A model generated the notes under the pieces. It was not told the origin of the DNA. It saw only the letters and a list, made by a program, of their open reading frames with translations, and made no database searches. From Sedimentibacter sp. (GTDB taxonomy: Bacteria; Bacillota; Clostridia; Tissierellales; Sedimentibacteraceae), in contig JAHDLA010000018.1 in assembly GCA_018436705.1 (NCBI GenBank), positions 186,001 through 250,000 on the forward strand: a stretch of 64,000 bases of DNA, given 5' to 3'. Positions 34,678 to 45,300 of this stretch are shown piece by piece. Within the stretch, counting starts at the first letter, position 1, and every line of letters starts with the position of its first letter. Both the position numbers and the translations under genes were made by a program.

Positions 34678-37600
34678 TTATTTTGTTTTTCTCATGCCGT
34701 TTTCATCTAGCTCATAACCATCTATGGCAGCACTTCTTGCAAGTGATCCGTCATCATAGAAATAATACCATTTGCCTCCTATATCCCACCAGCCGGTAAT
34801 CATCTGATTGCCGGAATAATATCTCCAGCTTTCTCCGTCTTTAACCCAGCCGGTTTTTAAAGTGTCATCAATGTTGAAGAAATACTTCACACCGTCAATG
34901 TTCTGCCAACCGGATAAAGCTTTCCCGTCCTTGTAATAGAAGCACTGTCCGGCGTCATTCGTTGCCCATCCACTTGCGGTGGCAGGATTAATGGTTAACT
35001 TGATGTATCGGTAGAGCATGGCAGAAACTTCGGCACGTGTTGCACTTGACTTAGGATTAAACTTATTTTCGTTGTCACCCATCATAATGCCAGCCTGCTG
35101 CATTGCTGTAACAGCGTCATTATAAACATAACCGATGTCGGTGCCATCCACATATACAGTTTTTTGTCTTGTTACAGGTAGCTCATAACCGACAGCTTTT
35201 GCATAGTTTGCACAAATTACGGCTATTTCCTCACGGGTAACAGATCGGTCAGGTGCAAACTGCTGATTTCCAATTCCTTTAACAATGCCGTTTTTATATG
35301 CCCACTCCACGTATGGCTGATAATATTTGTCCTTTGGTACATCGACGAAGTTGCTCACAGTGTAATCTTTAACATGTGCACCAGCCATCCTTCCTAGCAC
35401 AGTAACCAGCATTCCACGAGTCATTTCAGTGTCTGGTGCGAAAGTGGCATCCGAAGTTCCGGAGAGAAGTCCACGCCCGACTGCATAATCAATGTATTCC
35501 CTCCCCCAGTGACTGACGATATCGGTAAATTTTCCACCTGGATCTATATAGCCTATACCGTATAGCAATAAATGATCCGTGGTGATAATCAAGCTACTGC
35601 TACCTGTATCATAAACACACTTGGGTATTCGGTTTGCATTTCCATCCTCATCAACGTATACACCAAACAGATATCCTGCCGCTTCATTTTCAGGCGGCAC
35701 ATAAGTGATTGAAATAATTGCTGTTCCATTGTCAAGATCACTTACATTGACAATTTTTCCGTCATTGATATAACTTATATTTACATCGTACGCATGTCGG
35801 CTACCTATGAGTTCCCTCGACTGTTCAGAAAGTCCAGTTGCCGGAGCGATGATTATAGTTACATCCCCTGAGCTTTGATTCATAATTTCCTTCAGGGCTT
35901 CAAGATCAAGGCTGAGAGAAACTGTTGTGCCATTTATTTTAAGCTCAGTTACTTCCGCACTAACTAGACTGTTCAAAGCATCTCTTCTCAATGTTATCGC
36001 TAGCGTGTCTTTCTGAAGCATGGTAACATCCAATGTAACTGAAATACCGTTTGACGTCTTACCATATTCCTTTGCATATTTCTGTGCCTTGGCAATGGCA
36101 TCCGCAATAACATTATCTGATATGTCTTCACTTTTTGCAACAGAAATAACTGCTGTTACCGGCTGTCCCGGCTTTTTCTCCGGAGCAATCAAAATACTTG
36201 ATATAACCGGTAGAACAGATGTTCCTGATGTATTTGTATCTGATGACTGATGTTCACGTATTATCTGTGCAAAGGAAATGGTGGATGTATTGTCCGATGA
36301 ATCTTTTGCTTTAAGCATAATAATGGCACTTTCTGCTGCTGCACGCTCTGAATCCGCAGGCACTAATCGACCATTCAGTGTAAACTCTCCATTTCCGTTT
36401 GCTTTCACTTGATTATTTTCGTCAAGATTATCAAGTTCAACACCATTTGTTTCATCAGACGTGATAATAGATCCTGTCAGCATTACATTCGCATTGGGCT
36501 CTGTAACACCTGTAACACTAAAGGTGCCAGTACTATAATTTGCACGGAATGAATTGCTGTCCAGCGTAATCAATGGTGGAACATTGTCAAGCCTCAACCC
36601 CAAATAATCCACCGTAATATCGCTCTGTGCATCTGTAGCCGTAATTTTCAGATTGAGTACGCCTTCAAAATCATCAGGAGTTTCAAAAATAAGCGTAGAG
36701 CCACCCATATCGTTTGTCTGTGCCACAACAGCTTCATCCGAATTCTCGTCAATATCCATACGTGTTACAACGATTTTTGCATTTACATCAGATTGGATGA
36801 TGACTTCCGTCTTATCCCTAATGTAAAGAAGCTTCATAGTATTTTCACCATCATTGACAGGCTGAGGTGTATAAGTAAGCTGCGGGAAGCTGGCCTTAGG
36901 CAAATATTGTTCACTGCTCTGCACTTCCTCACTTTCAGCAGGGAAGCTTTCGTTCTTGCCGTCCTCATCCTCGTCCATAAGATATCTGAAGGCTGTTACG
37001 CCGATTTTATAATCTTTATTTGCCTCCAACGGAGAAATCATGTCATTGTTGTTTCCCGCCGTGACAGCCATGTCAAGACTATATGCACCATCTGCATCCT
37101 TAACCAGTTCCTCTGACTTCAATAAATAATTCGCTCCTGTGGTAATCCAATCTCTGCCATCTTTCTGATACAGCCTGATGTAGTAACCATCCACTTCAGG
37201 TCCGCTTGAAGGCTCTTTCCATATCCCGCGCATAGCCTCGCTGCCTATGGATTTAAGCTCAACATCCTCAGCCATGTGAGGTTGGAGGGTGTTGGTATAA
37301 ATAACTTTCTGACTATCATCAAATTCATAATCATCTGTTTTTATTAAAGCAATTTCATCATTCTGTATATTTCCGTCACCGTCAAAATCCTCCTTAATCT
37401 GCTCCAGCAGCACTGTGGTTACATAATAGTTACCTGAAGGAACTGCACCGCCGGAAAGGGAAATATCTTCTCTGATTTCGCCGTTATCCGGGACTTCGCT
37501 CTGGGAAACAAGATAGTCTGTACCACCTTTTTTATCTCCAAGATAAGTTCGCAGAACGTATGATGTACTACTGTCCATATCCTGCACAGTACCGGATAGC

Positions 37601-40600
37601 TCCCCTGATGGATTAATATTCATGCTCGTAATAGAGGCATAAGGGCTTGCATAATAGCAAACAATATCAAAGGGTTCTTTGGAAGAATCAAAATTCCATG
37701 TTCCTCTGCTTGGCAGCTTCAGCGTCACATAATCATCCCCCAAAACAGTGTTTGCCTCGTCTGGGTTGGTTATCTCACCATCTTCGTTATACTCGGCAAG
37801 TATGGCTGAAAATGTCGTGCTTCCTGAACTCCTAATGTTCATACCGCTTAACAGCTGCTGAGGAGTTGCACTTGAACCCTGCTTCAGTATCAAAGATAAT
37901 GCAAGATGATCAGAGTCAAGAATGCCGTCTGTGATTTCAACCTCATATCTTTTTTCTGTGTCGTCTGTTTGAGTTATAGTAACACCTGTAACTCCAGAAT
38001 CATATATACCTCTGCCTGTTATGCCAGCTGGAGTAGTACTGCCGGATTTTTTAGCAGTCATACCCAGTTCTCCGTCCCATGTGCTTGAAGCAAGCAGAAT
38101 GATATTATCATTAGTTACAAGAATTCCAACCTGTTCCCCTGTGTTTTCATCTAGCAGAGCTTGTTTGTAAGGGCTGGGATCAAATGGTTCAAATTCTTCC
38201 CACCATGCTCCAACCCTAATTCCAACATCCTTATCCTGGAAGATATAATAAACACGGAAAGGAAGTCCTATAATACTTCCTGTATAAGCCACGCCGCCAT
38301 AGCCAGAAATATTGCGGAAGGCGCTTCTGGCTGCATCACTCACCGAGGTATTAGTAATGGCAAAATCAGTCTGTCCGCCCAGGGCAAGTGCAATCTCCGC
38401 ACTGAGCAGCTTAAAATCGCCAAGTGCCCATGCCTCCTTCGGAATTTGTACCATTCCATAAACCTTGCCGTCTGCACCAAGCGCTACATACATCCTTTTG
38501 CCACCTGAAGAATTGCCGACCCCGGCAAATGCCGAAGCATTGAACTCGCCCCCGGCTTTAATGAAAGGCTTATTCTTTATAACTACAACATCCAGCTTCA
38601 TACCACCATTCACTATGAGACCGGTATAATTTATGCCATTGTAATTGCGTACATCTCCGGAAAGCCCCATATACCAGCTATACTTATCAATAATAGGAAT
38701 TTCCAGAATTGTTCCGTCCGAAAGCGTTGCTTCGAAATATCCCGCACCAAGGGTAACCTTATACCAACCTTCAATAACCTCCAACACACTTCCTTTCGCA
38801 CCAATTGTAATCCTAATAGGCGGAATTGCAGAATAATCGCCGTTGATAGTTTCTGCCAGATTGCTGAAACCTCCGCTCAATCCGTTGAGCTCGGCAACCA
38901 CAACCGGAGGCACCAACGGGACGCCGACTTCCGATGCCACACTAAGTTCCAATGTATTAGGAATAAGTGCTCCTGTATAAATGCGCTTCAGCTCCAGCTC
39001 ACCTTCTGCCTCGAACATATTAAAAGCATTAACTTCAAGCTCGAAAGCGTAGCGTTCCTCTCCGGCAAATGTGTTAATCTCTGCAGAAGCACTACCTATT
39101 TCAAGTCCCATAAGTTTTTCCATATCAACACTACCGGATGCCTCCACTCCAGTAATTTTAAATGTATTGTTTTTAGTTTCCATACCCAATCGTTTCATTT
39201 CAATGTTAGCTGCATCAATAAATGGCGTGGAAATTCCCATTTCACCAGTAAAAGTCAAATTTCCTTCCATAGTTGCCGTGACAGTATCTAACCTACACTT
39301 GGCTCCGGGTATGTCAATATGAAGAATCGCGCCATTTTTATCCGGGTTCATATTAATTTTAAGATTATTATCATCATACGAAAATACCATACTGTTATCA
39401 GGAACTGATTTTGGCTTATAAAACTTAAATGTTGGAGCAGACAAATGAATATTGCGTGCAGTTACAGTTCCGTTAGATGCTACTGAAAACTCTCCGTCTT
39501 TCGTCCATGTTGCAGTCATAGAAGGTGAAAGCTGAACCGCATTGCTTTTAAAAATAAAGTTGCCGGAATCCTGCTTAAATTCACCGCGAAAAACCGTAAC
39601 TAAGTTGCTGCCGTAACGGGATTTCAATTCAGATTCATTTTCCCCAGGCTTGGCTGAAAATGTGTTTCCGTTTCTAACAATACCCAAGCAAGTTGCATCT
39701 GCCGGAATAAATGCAGGATCAGCCGGAATATTTGAATCACCATATTCATACAAATCGCGGAAGCCCCACAGTGCCCAGGTTGATTTGTTTAAATAAAAAT
39801 CATGATTAACACTTATCGTAGAATTATTCTGTGAATAGCTCAGTGAATTGGCATATTCGTTCAAGTGTCCACTCACACCGGAAATCAAAATTGGTATCCA
39901 ACCTCCATGACCATCACTGGCCCACCCAACACTCGTCGCATATCCATCAAGAGCTACAAACTGGTTAGCATAGGAAAAGGAATCTGTAAAAATCTCGGTG
40001 GCATATTCGTTGATAAACTCGCCTTCATAATAATCATGATATGATGTATCCATATAACCGCTTGTTGAATACAGCGGAGCTGAATAATGAGTATAACTTC
40101 CATTGAAACTAATATCGTCATAAGCATATGAACAGCGACCCTGACGGATATTTCCTGCAATATTATGTCCAATACTTCCAAAATGATTATGTCGAGTCAT
40201 CACCCGTATGCTTGTGCCTTCTGGCGCATTGCTGATTTTCGCTTCAGAAAGAATCCCCCATGTTTTTTCCAAATCATATTCATCATGTGGTATTATTTTT
40301 CCGTTAGTTCCAGTCTGTGCACCTTTGTCAAGCTGCACTAATTCGTATGTAATCTCAATTATTGTTCCATTTTCAAAATATAAACTCTGCACTAACTTGG
40401 GATTTTCCGTGTCTGGCTTAATAGTTATACTTCTACGGCGTGGAAATATCTCACGACTCATATCTGTACTTATAGGATTATCACTTAATTCATTAATTGT
40501 CTGGGCATAAAATGCGTAGCTTTCCGTTGCACCCATTCCCTTAACGTCATCCAATGTTTTTTGAGACGGCACAGTAACTAATTTGCCATCCTGCTGTCTA

Positions 40601-40785
40601 ATATAAAATCCGATGTAAGGGTTTTGAAGATAATAGTAACCGTCCTTGTTTCCCGCGGCAATTCCGCCTACATTCCGGTCCATCGCTCCCACATAGGCAA
40701 ATGCAGAAACAGGTAACAAGGCCGCAACCATAACTATAGTCAGAACTGTTGCTATTATCCTCCTAAACATAAATTTTTGTTTCAT
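34678..40785 (-). CDS. Giant secreted protein (2035 aa) with SLH triplet and C-terminal cell-wall-binding repeats
   Basis: A signal peptide (about 1-30, ending VSAFAYV) is followed by a large unrecognised N-terminal half, rich in beta structure and aromatic residues, without a catalytic motif I can name. From about 1130 to 1750 there are fibronectin/Ig-like beta modules (FFTL-type turns, GVTEPNANVMLTGS). Residues about 1752-1930 are three SLH repeats (FTDIVSHWGREYIDYAVGRG, FVDVPKDKYYQPYVEWAYKN, TRAEVSAMLYRYIKL). The last 100 residues are choline/glucan-type repeats (SGWQNIDGVKYFF, TGWVKDGESWRYY, TGWWDIGGKWYYF). Two different wall anchors on one protein are unusual. The gene upstream encodes a likely dedicated regulator. 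Confidence 0.9.
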   Translation of the reverse strand: MKQKFMFRRIIATVLTIVMVAALLPVSAFAYVGAMDRNVGGIAAGNKDGYYYLQNPYIGFYIRQQDGKLVTVPSQKTLDDVKGMGATESYAFYAQTINELSDNPISTDMSREIFPRRRSITIKPDTENPKLVQSLYFENGTIIEITYELVQLDKGAQTGTNGKIIPHDEYDLEKTWGILSEAKISNAPEGTSIRVMTRHNHFGSIGHNIAGNIRQGRCSYAYDDISFNGSYTHYSAPLYSTSGYMDTSYHDYYEGEFINEYATEIFTDSFSYANQFVALDGYATSVGWASDGHGGWIPILISGVSGHLNEYANSLSYSQNNSTISVNHDFYLNKSTWALWGFRDLYEYGDSNIPADPAFIPADATCLGIVRNGNTFSAKPGENESELKSRYGSNLVTVFRGEFKQDSGNFIFKSNAVQLSPSMTATWTKDGEFSVASNGTVTARNIHLSAPTFKFYKPKSVPDNSMVFSYDDNNLKINMNPDKNGAILHIDIPGAKCRLDTVTATMEGNLTFTGEMGISTPFIDAANIEMKRLGMETKNNTFKITGVEASGSVDMEKLMGLEIGSASAEINTFAGEERYAFELEVNAFNMFEAEGELELKRIYTGALIPNTLELSVASEVGVPLVPPVVVAELNGLSGGFSNLAETINGDYSAIPPIRITIGAKGSVLEVIEGWYKVTLGAGYFEATLSDGTILEIPIIDKYSWYMGLSGDVRNYNGINYTGLIVNGGMKLDVVVIKNKPFIKAGGEFNASAFAGVGNSSGGKRMYVALGADGKVYGMVQIPKEAWALGDFKLLSAEIALALGGQTDFAITNTSVSDAARSAFRNISGYGGVAYTGSIIGLPFRVYYIFQDKDVGIRVGAWWEEFEPFDPSPYKQALLDENTGEQVGILVTNDNIILLASSTWDGELGMTAKKSGSTTPAGITGRGIYDSGVTGVTITQTDDTEKRYEVEITDGILDSDHLALSLILKQGSSATPQQLLSGMNIRSSGSTTFSAILAEYNEDGEITNPDEANTVLGDDYVTLKLPSRGTWNFDSSKEPFDIVCYYASPYASITSMNINPSGELSGTVQDMDSSTSYVLRTYLGDKKGGTDYLVSQSEVPDNGEIREDISLSGGAVPSGNYYVTTVLLEQIKEDFDGDGNIQNDEIALIKTDDYEFDDSQKVIYTNTLQPHMAEDVELKSIGSEAMRGIWKEPSSGPEVDGYYIRLYQKDGRDWITTGANYLLKSEELVKDADGAYSLDMAVTAGNNNDMISPLEANKDYKIGVTAFRYLMDEDEDGKNESFPAESEEVQSSEQYLPKASFPQLTYTPQPVNDGENTMKLLYIRDKTEVIIQSDVNAKIVVTRMDIDENSDEAVVAQTNDMGGSTLIFETPDDFEGVLNLKITATDAQSDITVDYLGLRLDNVPPLITLDSNSFRANYSTGTFSVTGVTEPNANVMLTGSIITSDETNGVELDNLDENNQVKANGNGEFTLNGRLVPADSERAAAESAIIMLKAKDSSDNTSTISFAQIIREHQSSDTNTSGTSVLPVISSILIAPEKKPGQPVTAVISVAKSEDISDNVIADAIAKAQKYAKEYGKTSNGISVTLDVTMLQKDTLAITLRRDALNSLVSAEVTELKINGTTVSLSLDLEALKEIMNQSSGDVTIIIAPATGLSEQSRELIGSRHAYDVNISYINDGKIVNVSDLDNGTAIISITYVPPENEAAGYLFGVYVDEDGNANRIPKCVYDTGSSSLIITTDHLLLYGIGYIDPGGKFTDIVSHWGREYIDYAVGRGLLSGTSDATFAPDTEMTRGMLVTVLGRMAGAHVKDYTVSNFVDVPKDKYYQPYVEWAYKNGIVKGIGNQQFAPDRSVTREEIAVICANYAKAVGYELPVTRQKTVYVDGTDIGYVYNDAVTAMQQAGIMMGDNENKFNPKSSATRAEVSAMLYRYIKLTINPATASGWATNDAGQCFYYKDGKALSGWQNIDGVKYFFNIDDTLKTGWVKDGESWRYYSGNQMITGWWDIGGKWYYFYDDGSLARSAAIDGYELDENGMRKTK

Positions 40786-40821
40786 CTTATTTGCTCCTTT
40801 CGTAAAAGGGCATAAAAAAAC

Positions 40822-40855
40822 CCTATTATAGCTTTCAATACCATTATAGGGTAAA
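40822..40855 (-). terminator. Terminator between the LuxR-type regulator and the giant protein gene
   Basis: Minus strand: ACCCTATAATGG, nine-base loop, CTATAATAGGGT, then T7. It lies 40 bases after the regulator stop and about 37 before the giant gene start, so the giant gene is either attenuated here or has its own promoter between. Confidence 0.88.
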
Positions 40856-40893
40856 ATTCCTTTTTTTGGCAGTGACCTTTAACTCATAAAAAG

Positions 40894-42102
40894 TCACTTT
40901 TTTATTTCCATGATGTATGCAGCAAGCTCGTCACGACCAGATATGTTTAGTTTATCGTAAATCTCCATCACAATATTTTTGAGCCTTCCTACAGAAATAT
41001 AATGCTTTTCAGCTATTTTTGTGTATGGAACGTGTCGCGCCACAAGCATGGCGATATGGTATTCTCGCAGAGATAAAACAAGCTTGATGTTATCCTGCGT
41101 GAACTTATTATGAAAGGTAATCCAGTTCTTAGCAGTGCGATTGTATTGGCTGATTATAGCATCGTAATAGTCAGGAAATTCCTGCTTCAGGCACTGCTCA
41201 ATCAGTCCGCCTAATTGGGTAATAACTTCTGCAAAGGGTGTAACAAAGCCGTGAGGCAGACAAATACGCATAACCTCTAACAGCCAACGTCTGGCCTCCT
41301 CTTCCCGTTCGAGATGATAACAGGCAATGGCACAAGTTACTCGTAAATAGATATCGGCAAATGTGATTTCTTGCTCCGACGCACTTAAGGTCAATGCAGT
41401 TTGTGCCACGTTTAGCATGGCTTCATACCTGCCCACGCAAAAAAAATATCTAGCCTGCAAATAGGATGTGTAAGGCTTTTTCAACACCGATCGAGCGCTA
41501 AAATCACCTTCCTTCAGCCAATCAGGAACCATATTCGGTACTGTTGCACTCACAGCTACACTGGCAAGAGCCAACTCAGCAATAGCGACTCTGTCACTGC
41601 CTCGATTGGTTTTTATGCACCTCTTGAGATAACTTTCAATTTCCGTGTAAGCATGGTAATCTCCTAAACTAATGAATGCTGCAACTGCAATCAAGGATGA
41701 GCGAAGCTTTGCTGCTTCATTATCTTCGGCTCTTTGACAGCAGCGTATAGTTTGCTCAAAATCACCCCGCAGATAGGCAAGCTCGCTTTCATATTGCAGC
41801 TGATGTTGCTCTTCTTTCACAATGTTTAAAATCGCATCGGGATTATGGATGGGCATCGGTACGCAAGTGGCATCGATTAAACGTTCCAGCTCAGAGGGTC
41901 CAGAAGACGTACCACCTTGAATATGTTTTTTCCCTCTGCGTGGATCTTCAGGTTTTTCTGCATCGGCAGCAATCATCCAAGCTCTACCAAACTTCTTTGT
42001 GCCTGGAATTCGCCCCTGTTCACAAAGTTTCTGCACTCTGCGCAATGATATATTCCATTTTTCTGCCACTTCCTTGGCAGTGATATATTCCACATTTCCC
42101 AT
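40894..42102 (-). CDS. Regulator with excisionase-like N-terminal HTH, helical repeats and LuxR-type C-terminal HTH
   Basis: About 402 residues. ATG at 42102 has GGTGA upstream; the frame extends seven codons further. Residues 1-55 are an excisionase/MerR-like winged helix (YITAKEVAEKWNISLRRVQKL and GRIPGTKKFGRAWMI). The middle (about 75-330) is helical, TPR-like, with YLRGDFEQTIRCCQRAEDN. The C-terminus has a LuxR-type helix-turn-helix (YTKIAEKHYISVGRLKNIVM). Two DNA-binding ends around a repeat core resemble MalT/SARP-like large regulators. It is directly upstream of the giant SLH protein gene on the same strand and probably controls it; that is inference. Confidence 0.75.
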   Translation of the reverse strand: MGNVEYITAKEVAEKWNISLRRVQKLCEQGRIPGTKKFGRAWMIAADAEKPEDPRRGKKHIQGGTSSGPSELERLIDATCVPMPIHNPDAILNIVKEEQHQLQYESELAYLRGDFEQTIRCCQRAEDNEAAKLRSSLIAVAAFISLGDYHAYTEIESYLKRCIKTNRGSDRVAIAELALASVAVSATVPNMVPDWLKEGDFSARSVLKKPYTSYLQARYFFCVGRYEAMLNVAQTALTLSASEQEITFADIYLRVTCAIACYHLEREEEARRWLLEVMRICLPHGFVTPFAEVITQLGGLIEQCLKQEFPDYYDAIISQYNRTAKNWITFHNKFTQDNIKLVLSLREYHIAMLVARHVPYTKIAEKHYISVGRLKNIVMEIYDKLNISGRDELAAYIMEIKK

Positions 42103-42255
42103 AACCCACTTCACCAACTTCACAATATTTTAATTATTTACATTATATACGCAATAGCGAATAGAATCAATTAGGATATAAAAAATTTTTACTAATATTA
42201 AACTCACTTTTTCTATTTAAATGTTGTCAATTATAATGTTATCCTGGCACAATTC

Positions 42256-42293
42256 AAATGAGGACAGGCGCTTTAACGCATCTGTCCTCATTT
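42256..42293 (-). terminator. Terminator of the DUF4430 giant gene
   Basis: Arms AAATGAGGACAG and CTGTCCTCATTTT with an inner GCG...CGC pair. It is eleven bases after the stop and pairs in both directions; the minus-strand T run is short. Confidence 0.75.
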
Positions 42294-42303
42294 TATATCG
42301 TAT

Positions 42304-45300
42304 TTATATTATATTTTCACAGAATCTCATCAATATAGTTGCAACCTGAGCACGAGTAGCACTGCTTTGAGGTTCAAGAGTAGTATCGGTAGTACCCTTT
42401 ACTAATTCTTCACCACAAGCCCAGTCAAATGATGTCTTAGCCCAACTGCTGATATTAACAGCATCGCTATAATTATCAATGCTTGCAGTTTTATGTACAT
42501 TATATCCTTTATGCTTTGCATAATTATATAGTATAGTGGTCAACTGCTCCCTTGTAATAGCATCATTGGTTCCGAAAATTCCTTCACCGTATCCAGATAC
42601 TATACCATTTTCACTGGACCACTTCACAGCATTTTCATACCATGCTCCATTCTTCACATCTTCAAAGCTATTTTCACCTGCAACTTCAGGCTCTCCTTCA
42701 AGTCTATAAAGCGCAGTTACAAGCATTCCACGAGTCATCGCAACATCTGGACTAAATGTAGTATCACTGGTACCGGAGAACAGGCCGTTTTTGACAACAT
42801 ACTGCACTGTATCATAATACCATGCGCCTTCTTTTACATCCGAGAAATCTATTTGTTTTTCATAAACAACAGCAAATACTGAAAAATGATTTGTTTTAAA
42901 GATTACACAACCAATGGATTCATCATAGTATGCCCCATTCATTCTAACAGCATTACCTTCATCATCCAAGTAGTAAACCGCAAGATTACTTTCATCCTCA
43001 TCGGCTGCAAGTGTATAAGGCAGCTTAACAGTAATCTTGCCTTTTCCAAAATCAGTAACATTACTACCGCTTACTGAAATAGATAAGCTAAAAATCGGAT
43101 GATCACCTACTAATACCTTATTATTTTCTGATAACTTATCGGTATCTAGCTTCTCCATAGATATCTCAATACTGCCATTACCCTTAGAAGCAATGGCATC
43201 TATTGCATCATTATCAATGCCAAAAGTACCAGTTGACGTTTCTACAGTCAGAGATAACCCTTCTTTTGCAATGCTAGAGATTGAGTTGCCGGCAAATTTA
43301 ACCACAGAAGCTGTTACATCCTGATCAGTTTTGGCACTTATTGTAATACTTGATGCACTATTATCCTTAGCAGCATCTAATATCTTGTCTATTTCATCCT
43401 TTGTAACAGAGGCAGTTGCTTTACCGCTGTTCACAACAGTATCAATAATAAGTTTTAAAGGCGCTTCCTCCTGAGGGATTTCATTATTACCGAGAATCGG
43501 TGATGGGGCGTTATTATCATCAAAGGCTCCCATCTCTTTAAGCACCTCCAAAGCAGCATTGTAATTTTCAACATCGCCAAATGTTATGTAAAGCTTTTGC
43601 TCTTCTGAAAGCGCATTATAAGCCTTATCTGCTGCTAACACATCTTTTTTATCTGCCAACTTAACCTTAGAGAAATATGGAATCTTCGCTAATAAGTCCT
43701 TTACATCCTGAATTTCAGAATAGAACATATACCTGTCATTCAGAGAAGCCAACTTGTTATAATTTGAAACTGCATCTTTTTCAACAGAACTCAAACCATC
43801 ATATATATCACAAATATAATCAATCTTTTCTTTATAATTATCATAATTTGACATTATGATGCCATTTTTTTCAGGAAGTCTTTTAATATAGTCAACAACA
43901 TAATCAACAATATTGGCATAAACCTTAATAGTATACTTTGTACCCGAATATTCACGTGCTTCGGTTTCCTGATTATTCATAGACGGCCATTCATATTCAC
44001 CACAGCCAACATATACTGTATCACCATCCTTAACAGGAATTGTTTCTGTCATTTTGTAATGCGCACCATCATTGTTATAATTATTTAAAAATGTCTTAAC
44101 CATATAATTTTTATTTGCAGCTTCGGGTAAAACTTTCAGATTCGCTTTGCTGCCTGAAATAATCAAACCATAGCTTGTAATGTCACTATCAAATTTTGGC
44201 ATCAATGTTCCTTTGGTTATCTTAAGCTTACTGATACTTGTGTCAGAATTCCCCCAGCTGCCGCCTAGGTCTACTCCCAAGTTTTGTGTAAACATAATTC
44301 TAATTTCGTCACCGTTTTCTAAATAGCCGTTTTTATAATTGAATTCAGGAAAACCTTGATTTACAAACCAACCGTTAAGTGTTCCCATCCATCCGGAACC
44401 GGGTTCACCGGAAAACTCGCCAAGATTACCACCTTCAGAATCAACCCAAAAATCTCTACCGTCACCTTGTGTATCTGCATTAACATTGACAGAAGCAAGA
44501 TACGAAATATCATAATCATCCCAACTATCTGCAACGCCCTGACTTCCTGTACTCCAGTGGCATCCTTTGATCTGTAATGCTTTAAGTACAGCCGTCATCA
44601 TTGTGTCATATTCACATAAATCATACCAGTCGTCAATCAATGTTCCTTTCCATGCAGGGCGAGAACCATCTGATGCTTTTGACTTAAATGTTTGGTTTTC
44701 AACAATAATATGAACTTTGCCCTTCACATCGCCATAGTCAGGCAAACTCATACCTGATTGACCTCCTGAAAGAGGATCCTCAGCTTCCTGCTTAATTGTT
44801 AAAACTGCCACCATTTGAGCCAAAGCCGTTTTTCTAGCTTCTGCTATATCATCTAAATTAGCAGCTTGATCCAAATTTATCAGACCAGTTTCCTTAGCAC
44901 TAGAGAGAATTCTCCAATTGTCTTCAGAATAATCAGCTTCGTTATAACCTTCAAAGGCACTATTTATTGCCGCCTTAGCAGATTCCTTTGCAGATACTAT
45001 TTCATCATCAGAAACAACTGGACCCCAAACAGCTGTAATAGTTACATTTTCGAAAGGCATAGTAAATGAGCACACAGAATTTTTAAACTCTACATTTACA
45101 CAGTTCTTATCAATGCCATGATAAGTTGTATATTCCAATGGCACAAGAGATTTCCAGCCTATATTTTCCTCTTGAACCCCCTCAAAACGATACTCTTTAA
45201 TTTCATAAGCTGTGTCTCCTACATAGACAGTAGAATGACCGGCTGTACAATTCAAGTCAGTAACATTACTAAACTCAAAGTCCTCGTGGGTAATATGCCA

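Noticed and set aside
36020..40510. Several plus-strand frames of 60-115 codons under the 2035-residue gene
   Set aside because: No ribosome sites or family motifs; the minus frame has SLH and cell-wall repeats over its whole C-terminus.
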